A stretch of DNA of 64,000 bases from Bog-473 sp963850095 (lineage in GTDB: Bacteria > Actinomycetota > Acidimicrobiia > Acidimicrobiales > RAAP-2): contig CAWKJX010000004.1 in the NCBI GenBank assembly GCA_963850095.1, positions 186,001 through 250,000 of the forward strand, in the 5' to 3' direction. A model generated the notes under the pieces. The model was given only the letters and a program-made list of their open reading frames with translations. It was not told where the DNA came from and made no database searches. The position numbers and the translations under genes were made by a program. Position 1 is the stretch's first letter; every line of letters starts with the position of its first letter. This document shows positions 44,979 to 54,421 of the stretch, piece after piece.

Positions 44979-45694
44979 GCGACGCCGCGCCCGCCGAAGA
45001 CGACCACGACGGGGTCCTGCGGCTCTTTCCGCCGGCGCCCGGGGCGACCCGCATTGTGCTGGTCCGTCACGGCCAGGCCGAGTGCAACCTCAACCGGGTG
45101 GTGGGGGGCGTCAAGGGCTGTACCGGCCTGACCACGCTCGGGCGCGAGCAGGTGGCCGCCCTGGCCGATCGGCTCTACGAGTCGGGTGAGCTGCGCGGGG
45201 CCACGGCGTTGTACAGCTCGGTGCTGGCGCGTGCCGTCGAGACGGCCGAGGGCCTGCGGGCGATCGTGGGCTCCGGCCCGGACGCGCTCGGGCCGGTGCG
45301 CCAGCGCTGCGACCTGTGCGAGCTCCACCCCGGGGAGTGCGACGGAATGAGCTGGGAGGACGTGGTGGCCACGTTCGGCGTGCCGGACTGGGACCGCGAC
45401 CCCACCCGGCCCCTCGCCCCCGGCGGCGAGAGCTGGTCGTCCTTCGTCCCCCGCGCCGCCGGCGCCGTGCGCGAAGTGTTGCGAGACCACCCGGGCGAGC
45501 TGGTGGTGGCCGTGGTCCACGCCGGGGTGATCGAGGCCACCATGATCTCGTTCCTGAGGGTGGCGCCCGAGGTGTACCAGCGGGGGTGGTTGAGCATCGC
45601 CCACGCCTCCATGACCGAGTGGGAGTGGGTGAGCGACCAGGACCGGTTCGTGCTGATTCGCTTCAACGACGCCGCCGGCGTGCCCCGCTCGTGA
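44975..45694 (+). CDS. histidine phosphatase superfamily protein (MSMEG_4193-like)
   Basis: A 239-residue phosphoglycerate-mutase-like protein. The catalytic motif is IVLVRHGQAECN near residues 27-38, the second histidine is in VVAVVHAGVIEATM near 175-185, and the acidic proton donor lies near ELHPGECDGMSWED. The substrate is unknown. The GTG at 44975 overlaps the VWA gene stop (GTGA), so it is the third gene of the moxR-vwa unit. Confidence 0.87.
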   Translation: MSDAAPAEDDHDGVLRLFPPAPGATRIVLVRHGQAECNLNRVVGGVKGCTGLTTLGREQVAALADRLYESGELRGATALYSSVLARAVETAEGLRAIVGSGPDALGPVRQRCDLCELHPGECDGMSWEDVVATFGVPDWDRDPTRPLAPGGESWSSFVPRAAGAVREVLRDHPGELVVAVVHAGVIEATMISFLRVAPEVYQRGWLSIAHASMTEWEWVSDQDRFVLIRFNDAAGVPRS

Positions 45695-45701
45695 GGGCCG
45701 C

Positions 45702-46124
45702 CTAGCTGCGGGACCTGAACTGGCGCACGAGCCCTTCGGGCGCGCAGGCGAGCCAGGCGTCTTCGATCGTCTCGCGCAGCGGCCGCCGGGTGGCCCGGCG
45801 CAGCTCGACGAGGACAGCGGCATAGCCGTTGAAGTGGGGGATGGTGAAGAAGCCCTTGTGGCCGGCCGCCAACACGGCCTCCTTCTCACCGAGGTCGGCC
45901 GTGCGCACGGCGAGGATGGGTTCGCGAGGCACCGGCGCGTCGCCGAACCGCTTGAGGTCGGCCTTCGAGAACGGGCGTTCCCAGGCGAACGCCTTGGATC
46001 CGACGTACCAGGTCCGATGGCCGTGGCGCTGGCCCACGGTCACCTCGGGTAGCTCGGCGATCAGCCCGACCACGTCCTCGAGCGACGCCATCGACGGCAC
46101 CATATCGCTAACGTCCGCCGGCAT
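45702..46124 (-). CDS. MmcQ/YjbR family protein
   Basis: About 140 residues with the MmcQ/YjbR pattern: VTVGQRHGHRTWYVGSKAFAW near the start, ILAVRTADLGEKEAVL in the middle, FFTIPHFNGYAAVLV and WLACAPEGLVRQF at the end. The fold resembles a CyaY-like DNA-binding domain; the role is not known. The first codon is uncertain, since ATG codons 8 and 12 are also possible. It converges on the phosphatase gene with seven bases between. Confidence 0.8.
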   Translation of the reverse strand: MPADVSDMVPSMASLEDVVGLIAELPEVTVGQRHGHRTWYVGSKAFAWERPFSKADLKRFGDAPVPREPILAVRTADLGEKEAVLAAGHKGFFTIPHFNGYAAVLVELRRATRRPLRETIEDAWLACAPEGLVRQFRSRS

Positions 46125-46126
46125 GG

Positions 46127-46510
46127 ATGGTCAGCCATGACGGCCGGACTGCGGGCGGATGGCCTCTCGGCGCAGGAGGTTGGCACGAGGGGCGGCGGCT
46201 GCCGTCCGGCGCGTCGGTGGCGGCCATGACACGCAACCACCTGACCGAGGAGCAGCGGGCGGCCAACACCCTCTTCCTCGGTGAGCAGGGCGGGTGGGGC
46301 TACGGCATGGCCGCGCCGGTCCCGTTGGAAGGCGAACCGCCGGTCCCCTGGGGCTACGGCTGGGACGGGGGGACGGGCACGACGTGGCGGACCGACCCGG
46401 TGCGCGGCGTCACCGGCATCCTCCTGACCCAACGCGCCATGACCTCGCCCGAACCGCCTCCGCTCTTCCGTGAGTTCTGGAACGGAGCCCTGGCGGCGGC
46501 CCGCTCCTGA
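46127..46510 (+). pseudogene. C-terminal remnant of a beta-lactamase-family serine hydrolase
   Basis: Only about 110 residues of recognisable sequence remain: HEGRRLPSGASVAAMTRNHL, LGEQGGWGYGMA, GYGWDGGTGTTWRTDP and GILLTQRAMTSPEPPPLF. These match the C-terminal quarter of class C beta-lactamase-like esterases. The SxxK and YxN catalytic motifs, which sit in the missing N-terminal part, are absent, and the region before 46127 belongs to a gene on the other strand. It is probably a deletion remnant; independent function as a short protein is unlikely. Confidence 0.75.
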
Positions 46511-46572
46511 TCGGGGCGCCGCCGCTCCGCTCCAACTACGCTGACTGGCCCGGTACGAGAAGGGACCGAGCC

Positions 46573-47010
46573 ATGTACAAGATCATCGCCGTCGGCACCG
46601 ACGGGACACAGACCGCGGACGGGGCGGTCGAGGCGGCGGCCGACCTGGCCCGCTCGTGGGGCTCGGAGCTCCACGTGATCACGTCCTTCCGGCCGAGCAG
46701 CCCGGGCCTGGCCCAGGTGACCGGGGCGGCGCTGGTGGACACGGGTGCGAGCCACGCCGTCGTCGAGGAGGCGGCGCGCCAGGTGGGAGCGCGGGCGATC
46801 GAGAAGTGGGGGAGCGGCCTCTTCACCCAGGCCCATGCCGTGCACGGTGACGCCGTGGACGCCATTTTGGACACCGCCGCCTTGTTGAACGCCGACCTGA
46901 TCGTGGTGGGCTCCAAGGGCATGCGCGGTGCCCGTCGCTATCTCGGCAGCGTGCCCAACTCGGTCGCCCACGGGGCGCACTGCGCCGTCCTGATCGTCAA
47001 GACCGCCTGA
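46573..47010 (+). CDS. universal stress protein (UspA family)
   Basis: A 145-residue single-domain Usp. It begins YKIIAVGTDGTQTADGAVEAA and ends VVGSKGMRGARRYLGSVPNSVAHGAHCAVLIVKT; here G-2x-G-9x-G-S/N is the ATP-binding signature, so it is probably a nucleotide-binding member. A GAAGGGA site precedes the ATG. It stands alone between the hydrolase remnant and an acetyltransferase gene. Usp proteins are typically induced by starvation or redox stress. Confidence 0.92.
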   Translation: MYKIIAVGTDGTQTADGAVEAAADLARSWGSELHVITSFRPSSPGLAQVTGAALVDTGASHAVVEEAARQVGARAIEKWGSGLFTQAHAVHGDAVDAILDTAALLNADLIVVGSKGMRGARRYLGSVPNSVAHGAHCAVLIVKTA

Positions 47011-47068
47011 CGACACCGGCCGGCGCCGACCGGGGCCCGACCCGCATTCCGGGGCCGGTGGAGCAGAG

Positions 47069-47612
47069 GTGGAGCCCGGGCCGGTGCGCCTGCGTGGCCT
47101 GACGGCGGAGGACCTGCCGCTCGTCGCGCGCTGGTTGGCCACGCCCCATGTCGCCCGGTGGTACCTGGCCGGCTCATCCGTCGAGCGCGAGCTCGACGAC
47201 CTGCGTGAGAGCGTCGCCGGGTCGCCCGTCCAGGTGCTCGCGGTACTCGAGGGCGACGAGCCGATCGGCTGGTGCCAGTGGTACCCGTGTTCGGTCGACC
47301 CCGTGTGGGCGGCCGACATGGGCGCGGCGCCCGGCGACGTCGGGATCGACTACGCCATCGGCGAGCCGGCCCGGGTCGGGCGGGGCATGGGGACGGCCTT
47401 GGTGGCCGCGCTCGTCGACTTGGCCAGGGCACGAGCATCCGGGGTGTGCGGTCACGGCAGACCCCGACGAGCGCAACGTGGCCTCGCGGCGGGTGCTCGA
47501 GAAGAACGGCTTCCGGCTCATCGACGTCACCGCCCTGGCGTCGGAGCGGACCGACGATCCCGTCGCCATCTACCGCCTGCCGGGGCCCGACTCCGACGAT
47601 GAGAGCACGTAG
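47069..47612 (+). CDS. GNAT acetyltransferase, aminoglycoside 6'-N-acetyltransferase-like (frameshifted)
   Basis: About 180 residues after repair. VRLRGLTAEDLPLVARWLATPHVARWY is the start of the AacA/RimI-like GNAT fold. GIDYAIGEPARVGRGMGTALVAAL holds the acetyl-CoA loop (RxGxGxG/A). Near 47433 one surplus base breaks the frame: removing it gives ARHPGCAVTADPDERNVASRR, then VLEKNGFRL, as expected. The acceptor is unknown. No ribosome-binding site is clear at the GTG start. Confidence 0.8.
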
Positions 47613-47770
47613 AGCCCGAAAAGAGACGGCGCTCCCGGGCTTCACCCGCGACCGGGCCACCAGCGTCGGACGGTCACCATCGTCGAGGCGGTTCGACCTC
47701 TCCGGTGATCAGTCGTAGCCGTGGCGGGGGAGGAAACAGGGGTATTTGCGAAGACACCACGCCCAACGAG

Positions 47771-47776
47771 TAGTGT
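47771..47776 (+). promoter_or_regulatory. candidate leaderless -10 element
   Basis: TAGTGT lies seven bases before the GTG at 47784, which helps decide that GTG as the desaturase start. Confidence 0.5.
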
Positions 47777-47783
47777 GCTCCCT

Positions 47784-48533
47784 GTGCCCGCGGTCTTCGA
47801 GGCCGTGATCATCGGACTGGTGACGAGCCAGGTGGCATTCGTCGTGACGACGGTGTACCTCCATCGGTCGCTCGCTCACCGGGCAGTCACCCTGAAGCCC
47901 CCGGTGGCGTTCGCCTGCCGGTTCGTGATCTGGATTGCGACGGGGACCCGTCCACGCCAATGGGTGGCGGTGCACCGCAAGCACCACGCCTTCACCGACA
48001 AGGACGGCGATCCCCATTCGCCGGTGGTCTTCGGCTTCTCGGCGGTCCAGTTCGGCAATGCAATTCTCTACCGCCGGGTGGCGCGCAACCGCACCGCCGT
48101 GGCCCGCTACGCGCGCGATCTCCCCGGCGATCGCTGGGACCGACTGCTGTTCGACCACGCCCTGTTGGGCCTTGCCATCGGCTTGGCGATCCTGGTCGGA
48201 TTGTTCGGATGGGAGGTCGGGTTGCTGGCGGGCGCCGTGCACGCAACGACCTACATCCTCGGCGGGGGTGCCATCAACGCCATCGGGCACAAATGGGGGA
48301 AGCGGCCACACGCCAATTTGGCCACGAACAACCAGTGGCTGGCCTGGCTGGTCGCCGGTGAGGGTCTGCACAACAACCACCATGCGGCCACGACGTCGGG
48401 CCGCATGGCGATGGCCCGGGGTGAGATCGACCCGGGCTGGTGGGCCGTGCGGACGCTCGTCCTCCTGCGCCTGGCCACCCTGCGTCACAATCCGAGGGCA
48501 GTCGCTCGTTCGGCGGTGTCCGCCGCGCCGTAG
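47784..48533 (+). CDS. acyl-CoA/acyl-lipid fatty acid desaturase
   Basis: A 249-residue membrane di-iron desaturase. Three histidine boxes are present: HRSLAH, HRKHH and GLHNNHH, spaced as in delta-9 desaturases, with hydrophobic helices between them. It probably introduces a double bond in membrane acyl chains. At ~250 residues it is shorter than eukaryotic desaturases but normal for the actinobacterial type. The GTG start is chosen from the -10-like hexamer just upstream; a GTG at 47721 would add 21 unsupported residues. Confidence 0.88.
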   Translation: MPAVFEAVIIGLVTSQVAFVVTTVYLHRSLAHRAVTLKPPVAFACRFVIWIATGTRPRQWVAVHRKHHAFTDKDGDPHSPVVFGFSAVQFGNAILYRRVARNRTAVARYARDLPGDRWDRLLFDHALLGLAIGLAILVGLFGWEVGLLAGAVHATTYILGGGAINAIGHKWGKRPHANLATNNQWLAWLVAGEGLHNNHHAATTSGRMAMARGEIDPGWWAVRTLVLLRLATLRHNPRAVARSAVSAAP

Positions 48534-48848
48534 AGGCGCCGGCAGCGGTCCGCGACCGATTCCGGAATCGGACCTCGAACCGGACGAAGGCGAAACCGTG
48601 ATCGGTCACAGCCGGCGCTTGATGCGCAGCTGAGATCCGGAAACCCCACGGAGTAGTCGCACGCTTCGTGGTACCGGGCCAGGCCGCTGCCGCACCCAAA
48701 GGGATTGTCCGTCTCACCGAGCAAAGGGAGACAGGAGAAGCGCCCCGCCATGTTCAATGTACCGCGCTCGAGGCTCTTGCAACAAGGCCCCGGCCGGTGC
48801 GCAGAATCTTCGGCCGAGTACGAACGGCACGAATGAGAGGGGTCGCAT
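48534..48848. other. gene-free stretch with a 16-bp perfect palindrome
   Basis: No convincing gene lies in these 315 bases. CCGATTCCGGAATCGG at 48556-48571 is a perfect palindrome just after the desaturase stop, a candidate operator or short hairpin. Otherwise I see only the GAGAGGGG ribosome-binding site of the next gene at the right edge. Confidence 0.5.
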
Positions 48849-50307
48849 ATGACCGAGCACGCGGTGGTGATCGCCGGAGGTGGACCCACCGGAATGATGC
48901 TGGCGGCCGAGTTGGCGTTGGCGGATGTCGACGTCGCGGTGGTCGAGCGGCGACCCGATCATGTGCTCGTCGGCTCGCGGGCCGGCGGTTTTCACTCGCG
49001 CACCATCGAGGTGCTCGATCAGCGTGGGGTCGCCGATCGCTTCCTGGCGGAGGGTCAGACAGCTCAGGCCGCCATGATCGGCACGACCGTGTTGGACATG
49101 AGCGACTTCCCGACGCGCCATCCGTATTCACTCGGGATATGGCAGAGCAAGATCGAGCGGATCATGGCCGCCTGGATCGCCGAGCTTTCGGTGCGTGTCT
49201 ATTACGGACGTGAGGTGACGGGCTTCGCTCCCGACGAGACCGGCGTCGACGTGGAGCTGTCCGACGGCGAGTCGCTGCGGGCGCAGTATCTGGCCGGGTG
49301 CGACGGAGGGCGCAGCCTCGTCCGCAGGGGCGCCGGCATCGGATTCCCGGGATGGGACGCGACCAAGAGCAACCTGATCGCCGAGGTCGAGGTGACCGAA
49401 GAGCCGCCGCCGGGCGTTCGCCACGACGCGACGGGCGTGCACGGCCTCCACAGGTTGGAGGATGGGCGGACGTTTCGCGTTGTCACGACCGAGCAGCAGC
49501 TCGGGCCGAGCAGCGAACCCACCCTGGGTGACCTGAGCGACGCGCTCACCGCCGTCTACGGCACCGACTTCGGGATCCACAGTCCCACCTGGATCTCCAG
49601 ATTCACCGACATGACACGTCAGGCCGAGTCGCTACCGCGCCGGGCGGGTTCTCCTCGCCGGTGACTCGGCCCACGTGCATTACCCGGCCGGTGGACAGGG
49701 TCTCAGTCTCGGTGTGCAGGACGCGGTGAATCTGGGCTGGAAGTTGGCGCAGGTGGTCGAGGGCACCTCTCCGGAGACCCTCCTCGATACGTACCAGGAC
49801 GAGCGTCATCCGGTCGCCGCCCGGGCGCTTCAGCACACGATGGCTCTGGGGACGCTTCAACGTCAGGACGAGCGCATGAAGCCCGTGGTGGATCTGGTGT
49901 CGGAGCTCGCGCTCATGGACGAGCCTCGCAAGCGGCTCGCCGGGATCAACTCCGGGCTGGACATCCATTACGACCTTGGCGAAGGCCATCCCCTCCTCGG
50001 TCGCCGCATGCCCGACTTGGACCTCGTGACCGCCGACGGCCCGCTGCGGGTCTTCACTCTGCTGCACGACGCCAAGCCCGTGTTGCTCAACCTCGGTGAG
50101 CCCGGCGGCGCCGACATCGCGCCATGGGCTGGCCGGGTCCAACTGATCGACGCCCAGTACGACGGCCAGTGGGAGCTCCCGGTACTCGGCGCGGTGACCG
50201 CTCCCGACGCCGTGTTGATCCGGCCCGACGGATATGTCGCCTGGGTGGGGGAGGGCACGGATACAGGATCGCATGACGCGCTGACTACGTGGTTCGGAAT
50301 GCCATGA
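48849..50307 (+). CDS. FAD-dependent aromatic-ring hydroxylase-like monooxygenase (frameshifted)
   Basis: About 485 residues after repair. The N-terminal FAD fold has VIAGGGPTGMMLAAELAL and a glutamate at the end of strand 2 (VVERRPD). The ribose-binding GD motif is LLAGDSAHVHYPAGGQGL, where the frame breaks near 49632; removing one base in GAGTCGCTAC restores ESYRAGRVLLAGDSAH. A C-terminal thioredoxin-like domain (from about residue 380) places it with PheA/TfdB and polyketide or rifampicin monooxygenases. Substrate unknown. It is a stand-alone gene with GAGAGGGG before the ATG. Confidence 0.87.
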
Positions 50308-50371
50308 CCGGACGCGGGTGTCCCACAGTCTCGACAGAGCGGCCGCGGGCAGCAGGCGCGGCGCTGTTTGA

Positions 50372-50923
50372 ATGGTCTCCATGACTCTCTATGCGTTGGG
50401 CGAAGAACGGCCACGAATCCATCCCGAGGCCTACATCCACCCCCAGGCGGTTCTCATCGGCGAGGTGCTGATCGGACCGGGTTCGAGTGTCTGGCCAGGG
50501 GTGGTGATCCGTGCTGACAACGGTCCCATCGTCATTGGTGCCCGGACCTCCATTCAGGACGGGGCCGTCATCCATACCCAATTGACGAACCAGACCCGGA
50601 TCGGGGCCGATTGTGTGATCGGCCACCTGGTCCATCTGGAAGGTTGTCTTCTCGAGGACCTGGTGCTCGTCGGCTCGGGAGCGGTCGTCCTCGAAGCGGT
50701 CACCTGCCGTTCCGGTTCGCTCGTCGGGGCCGGCGCCGTCGTCCCGCCGGGGACGGAGGTCCCCTCCGGAGCGATGGCGCTCGGGGTTCCGGCCCGGATC
50801 CGACCGGGAATGGTGAGCCAGGAGTCGGTGAAGGTCAACGCGGAGGCGTACTCGTTCAGGCATCTGCCCCAGCATCGCGACGGTAGTCACGAAGTGTCCC
50901 TGGCGGAGTGCCTCGAACTGTGA
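50372..50923 (+). CDS. gamma carbonic anhydrase-like hexapeptide-repeat protein
   Basis: About 180 residues of left-handed beta-helix hexapeptides. SSVWPGVVIRADNGPIVIGARTS is the family start. IQDGAVIHTQ, then IGADCVIGHLVHLEGCLL, supply the histidines that bind zinc in gamma carbonic anhydrases. The three-histidine set appears present, but enzymatic activity is not certain, as many homologues are inactive or transferases. An ATG nine bases downstream (50381) is an alternative start. The C-terminal helix ends in an acidic segment. Confidence 0.85.
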   Translation: MVSMTLYALGEERPRIHPEAYIHPQAVLIGEVLIGPGSSVWPGVVIRADNGPIVIGARTSIQDGAVIHTQLTNQTRIGADCVIGHLVHLEGCLLEDLVLVGSGAVVLEAVTCRSGSLVGAGAVVPPGTEVPSGAMALGVPARIRPGMVSQESVKVNAEAYSFRHLPQHRDGSHEVSLAECLEL

Positions 50924-51002
50924 CGGCTATCGATGCCGTTGGCCCTCGGATCAATCGATCCTCATCGAACGGAGACGCGCCGCCGAGGTCCGCCGCGCCG
51001 GG

Positions 51003-51452
51003 TCACCGCGGAGCGGGGTGCAGGCCGAGGTCGCGGTACGGACGCCACAGATAGCCGTCGGGATCGGCGAGAACGAACTGACGGTTGCCGACGTCGGTCG
51101 GTCCCTTCGCCTGCCAGCGGCCCCCGCTCTCGACGACGTCGACCCGGTACCAACGCTCTTCGACGGGCACAATGATGTCGGCACCAGCGTCAACGGCTCG
51201 GGCGTGCACCGCATCGACGTCTTCGACGCGGAGCTGGAAGTTGACGCCGCGACCACACGGGGGCTCCAGCGGAGCGGTGCGGAACCGACGCCCCGGTCCG
51301 GCGGCTTCCTGGATCATCAGCTCGACGCCGTCGCGCTCGAGATACGCGAAACGCTCTGCAGATCGCTCGAACAGTATCCGGAACTCGAGCACCTCAGCGT
51401 AGAAGCGCAGAGATGTGGCGAGCGCGGTGACGTCGAGCTCCGGTACGAGCAT
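51003..51452 (-). CDS. bleomycin-resistance/VOC family protein
   Basis: A 149-residue vicinal-oxygen-chelate protein of the bleomycin-resistance type. LVPELDVTALATSLRFYAEVL begins the first module, LMIQEAAGPGRRF the middle, and RQFVLADPDGYLWRPYRDLG the end. These proteins often bind hydrophobic compounds instead of catalysing a reaction. The lone gene lies between two plus-strand genes. The 257-base gap upstream of it (to 51709) holds a small GGAGGC-TCCA-GCCTCC hairpin at 51536-51551. Confidence 0.8.
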   Translation of the reverse strand: MLVPELDVTALATSLRFYAEVLEFRILFERSAERFAYLERDGVELMIQEAAGPGRRFRTAPLEPPCGRGVNFQLRVEDVDAVHARAVDAGADIIVPVEERWYRVDVVESGGRWQAKGPTDVGNRQFVLADPDGYLWRPYRDLGLHPAPR

Positions 51453-51709
51453 CAGGTGCGAACCTTACCGACGAGACGTCGGCCACGGCCGAAGTCATCG
51501 GGTCGCGCTCCTCCGAGGGATCCGTCATCGGCGGTGGAGGCTCCAGCCTCCGAAGTGCGACGGGCTGAGGACCGGCTGGAATCTCACCCGTTGTGCCCGA
51601 CCGGGCCGCCGGTATCATCGGTGTTTCGCTCGAGCGCCTGGAGCGGGAGGTACCAACCGCTCGAGATTGCCCCACCAGTGTCCCCATCCCCAGAGAACGG
51701 GTGTAGCCG

Positions 51710-53065
51710 ATGTCGTCAAGCGAGCACGTGCCCCGAGGTTCCCTCCCGAGACCGCCTGAGATCACGCCGGCCGACGGGCGTCTCGCCGTGCTCTGCGTGG
51801 GGCTCGGCGCCGTCGGGACGACACTGATCGCCGGGGTCGAGGCCATCAGGACCGGCTCCGGCCAGCCGATCGGCTCGCTGTCACAGCTCGGGACGGTCCG
51901 CCTCGGCCGGCGTGACGAGGAGCGGGTCAGCCGGATCGGCGACCTGGTTCCCCTCGCCTCCCTGGATCAGCTCGACTTCTGTGCGTGGGACCCGTTCCCC
52001 GACGACGGCTTCGTGGCCGCCACCCGGGCCGGGGTCCTCGACCAGCCGTCCATCGAACGGGTCGGGCGCCTACCTGAGGACGATCCGACCCCTCCCGGCC
52101 GTGTTCGACCCGTCCTACGTCTCCCAGGTTCACGGGGACAACGTCCGCTCCGACGCTACTCACCGCCAGCGAGTCGAGGCCATCAGGGCCGACATCATGA
52201 CCTTCATGGAGGCCAAGGGCTCGGCCCGCGGGGTCATGGTCTGGTGCGGGTCGACCGAGGCGCTGTTGCCCGATCACGAGGCCTACCACGGCCTCGAGGC
52301 GTTCGAGGCGGCCCTCGACCGCAGCGACCGGGCCATCGCCCCGAGCATGCTCTACGCCTACGCCGCCCTCGGCCTGGGCATCCCCTTCGTCAACTGCTCG
52401 CCCAACCTCTCCATCGACACGCCGGCGCTCACGACTACGCCGCCGAGCACTCGGCCGCCATCGCCGGCAAGGACCTCAAGACCGGCCAGACCATGGTGAA
52501 GACGGTCCTGGCGCCCATGATCAAGGCTCGGATGCTCGGGCTCTCGGGGTGGTATTCGACGAACATCCTCGGAAATCGCGACGGGGAGGTGCTCCAGGAC
52601 CCCGACAACTTTCGGGCCAAGGAGCAGTCCAAGCTCGGCGTGCTGGAGGGCATCATGCAGCCCGAGCTCTACCCCGAGCTCTACGGCGACATTGAGCACC
52701 AGGTCTCCATCAACTACTACCCGCCGCGGGGCGACAACAAGGAGGGGTGGGACAACATCGACATCTTCGGATGGCTCGGCTATCCGATGCAGCTCAAGGT
52801 CAACTTCCTTTGCCGTGACTCCATACTGGCGGCGCCGCTCGTCCTCGACCTGCTGCTCTTCACCGACCTGGCCCAGAGGTCCGGAATGCGCGGCATCCAG
52901 GAATGGCTGTCCTTCTATTTCAAGTCGCCGCAGTGCGCCCCGGGCGTCTACCCCGAGCACGACCTGTTCATTCAGCTGACCAAGCTCAAGAACACCCTGC
53001 GCTTCCTGGCCGGCGAGGAGCCCATTACGCACCTCGGCCTCGAGTACTACGACTACTTCTCCTGA
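51710..53065 (+). CDS. ino1: myo-inositol-1-phosphate (inositol-3-phosphate) synthase (two compensating frameshifts)
   Basis: About 451 residues, converting glucose-6-phosphate to inositol-phosphate with NAD. The NAD-binding VLCVGLGAVGTTLIAG is near the N-terminus. The middle part (AVFDPSYVSQVHGDNVRSD to NCSPNLSIDTPAL) lies in another frame between about 52070 (surplus G) and 52430 (missing C). The end, with GKDLKTGQTMVKTVLAPM, LGNRDGEVL and CRDSILAAPLVLDL, returns to the first. The length suits the long Ino1 type rather than the ~365-residue mycobacterial type. Inositol-phosphate feeds mycothiol and phosphatidylinositol synthesis. Confidence 0.88.
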   Translation: MSSSEHVPRGSLPRPPEITPADGRLAVLCVGLGAVGTTLIAGVEAIRTGSGQPIGSLSQLGTVRLGRRDEERVSRIGDLVPLASLDQLDFCAWDPFPDDGFVAATRAGVLDQPSIERVGRLPEDDPTPPGRVRPVLRLPGSRGQRPLRRYSPPASRGHQGRHHDLHGGQGLGPRGHGLVRVDRGAVARSRGLPRPRGVRGGPRPQRPGHRPEHALRLRRPRPGHPLRQLLAQPLHRHAGAHDYAAEHSAAIAGKDLKTGQTMVKTVLAPMIKARMLGLSGWYSTNILGNRDGEVLQDPDNFRAKEQSKLGVLEGIMQPELYPELYGDIEHQVSINYYPPRGDNKEGWDNIDIFGWLGYPMQLKVNFLCRDSILAAPLVLDLLLFTDLAQRSGMRGIQEWLSFYFKSPQCAPGVYPEHDLFIQLTKLKNTLRFLAGEEPITHLGLEYYDYFS

Positions 53066-53084
53066 ACCGGCGTTGGGAGGGAAG

Positions 53085-53616
53085 ATGACTCCGCCGCTGC
53101 ATCGGCCCTCGGCGCGCGTGGTCGTCATCGACGGGACAGGCAGCGTCCTGCTGTTCCGGGTCGAAGACCCTCGTGACTCCAAGCCCCCGCTTTGGATCAC
53201 TCCTGGCGGAGGAGTCGAGACGGGCGAAACACTCGTCGAAGCCGCCGCACGTGAGCTCGCCGAAGAGACGGGTGCGGTCATCGAACCTGCGGAGCTGGGC
53301 CGGCCCGTGGCGATGTGCCGGGGCGAATGGGTCTTTCGAGGCCAGCCTCTGTTCTCGGTGGACTCCTTCTTCGCCTGGCGCACGGAGCGGTTCGAGCCGT
53401 CGACCGAGAGATGGGAGCCTCTGGAGCGCGAACTCCACGCGGCGTGGCGATGGTGGACCGACTGAAGAGCTCGACACCACGAACGAGGCCGTGCTGCCGG
53501 GCCGTTTGGGCCACCTCGTACGGTTGATCACCACGGGAGCCGTCGGATCGTCACCCATCGAGTTGCCCTGGATCGGCGTCGATGCCATCGGGATCGAACC
53601 GCCGACGGGGCGATGA
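53085..53616 (+). CDS. Nudix hydrolase (frameshifted)
   Basis: About 177 residues after repair. The Nudix box is in GGGVETGETLVEAAARELAE followed by ETGAVI. The ATG at 53085 follows GGGAGGG. A TGA appears after AWRWWTD at 53463; dropping one T there continues as DEELDTTNEAVLPGRLGHLV and ends in ELPWIGVDAI, the expected C-terminus of this Nudix type. Either the short or the longer form is possible, but the longer matches the family better. It follows ino1 by 19 bases and is probably in the same unit. Confidence 0.8.
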
Positions 53617-53757
53617 AAGGCTGACGCCGAACACGGCTCCACGAGCGGTGACCGGCTTCGTCCCGCTTCATGTCGGCCCTTCGCGTTCGCCGAACCCGGC
53701 TCGCTTCCACGTCGAGCCGCCGTTCTCCGCGTCGCGCTCTGGCCCGGGATGGCGATC

Positions 53758-53763
53758 TACCCT
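53758..53763 (+). promoter_or_regulatory. candidate leaderless -10 element
   Basis: TACCCT lies seven bases before the ATG at 53771, supporting that start over longer in-frame alternatives. Confidence 0.45.
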
Positions 53764-53770
53764 GCAGACC

Positions 53771-54421
53771 ATGGCTGAGCACCACCATGACGACGTGAAC
53801 CGCTTTGGCACGGCGTCCCCGGCCGACGAGTGGGACGCGCGGTACTGCGAAGCAGATGTTTCGAGGTGGAGCGGCCGCCCGAACGGCCGGTTCCTCGTCG
53901 AGGTCGCGGACCTCACGCCGGGCCGGGCGCTCGACGTCGGTTGCGGTGAGGGCGCCGACGCCATCTGGCTCGCTGGCCGCGGCTGGACGGTCACGGCGAT
54001 CGACATCTCCGAGGTGGCAGTGGGCCGGGCGCGGGCGGCCGCGGAACGGGCCGGCGCAGCGGTCGAGTGGATCTGTGGGGACGCCCTCCAGATGGCGTTC
54101 CCGGCCGGCTCGTTCGCCCTCGTGTCGATGCAGTACCCGGCGCTGCCCAAGGCGGCCGGCGAGGCCACCGTGCGGGCGTTGCTCGACGCCGTGGGGCCCG
54201 GCGGGTTGCTGCTGGCCGTCTACCACGACCTGGACGACGAGCACCGTGAGCACATGAAGTCCCGGGGTGTCGACCCGGCCGACTACGTCGATATTGACGA
54301 CCTCGCCCAGCTGCTCGGCGACGACTTCACGGTCGAGCTCCATGCGGTCCAGCCCCGCATCGACCCGCCGCCGGACACCCCGCATGTGGCCGACGCCGTC
54401 CTTCGCGCCCGGCGCCCCTGA
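53771..54421 (+). CDS. class I SAM-dependent methyltransferase
   Basis: A 216-residue methyltransferase. Motif I is ALDVGCGEGADAIWLA near residues 58-73, motif II VTAIDISEVAVGRA near 80-93, and the acidic post-II motif ICGDALQMAFPAGSF near 105-119. Fold family Methyltransf_25/TehB-like; the acceptor is unknown. The ATG at 53771 is chosen for the -10-like hexamer seven bases upstream. The 154-base gap before it shows no gene. After it, 190 bases separate the convergent acetyltransferase gene. Confidence 0.87.
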   Translation: MAEHHHDDVNRFGTASPADEWDARYCEADVSRWSGRPNGRFLVEVADLTPGRALDVGCGEGADAIWLAGRGWTVTAIDISEVAVGRARAAAERAGAAVEWICGDALQMAFPAGSFALVSMQYPALPKAAGEATVRALLDAVGPGGLLLAVYHDLDDEHREHMKSRGVDPADYVDIDDLAQLLGDDFTVELHAVQPRIDPPPDTPHVADAVLRARRP

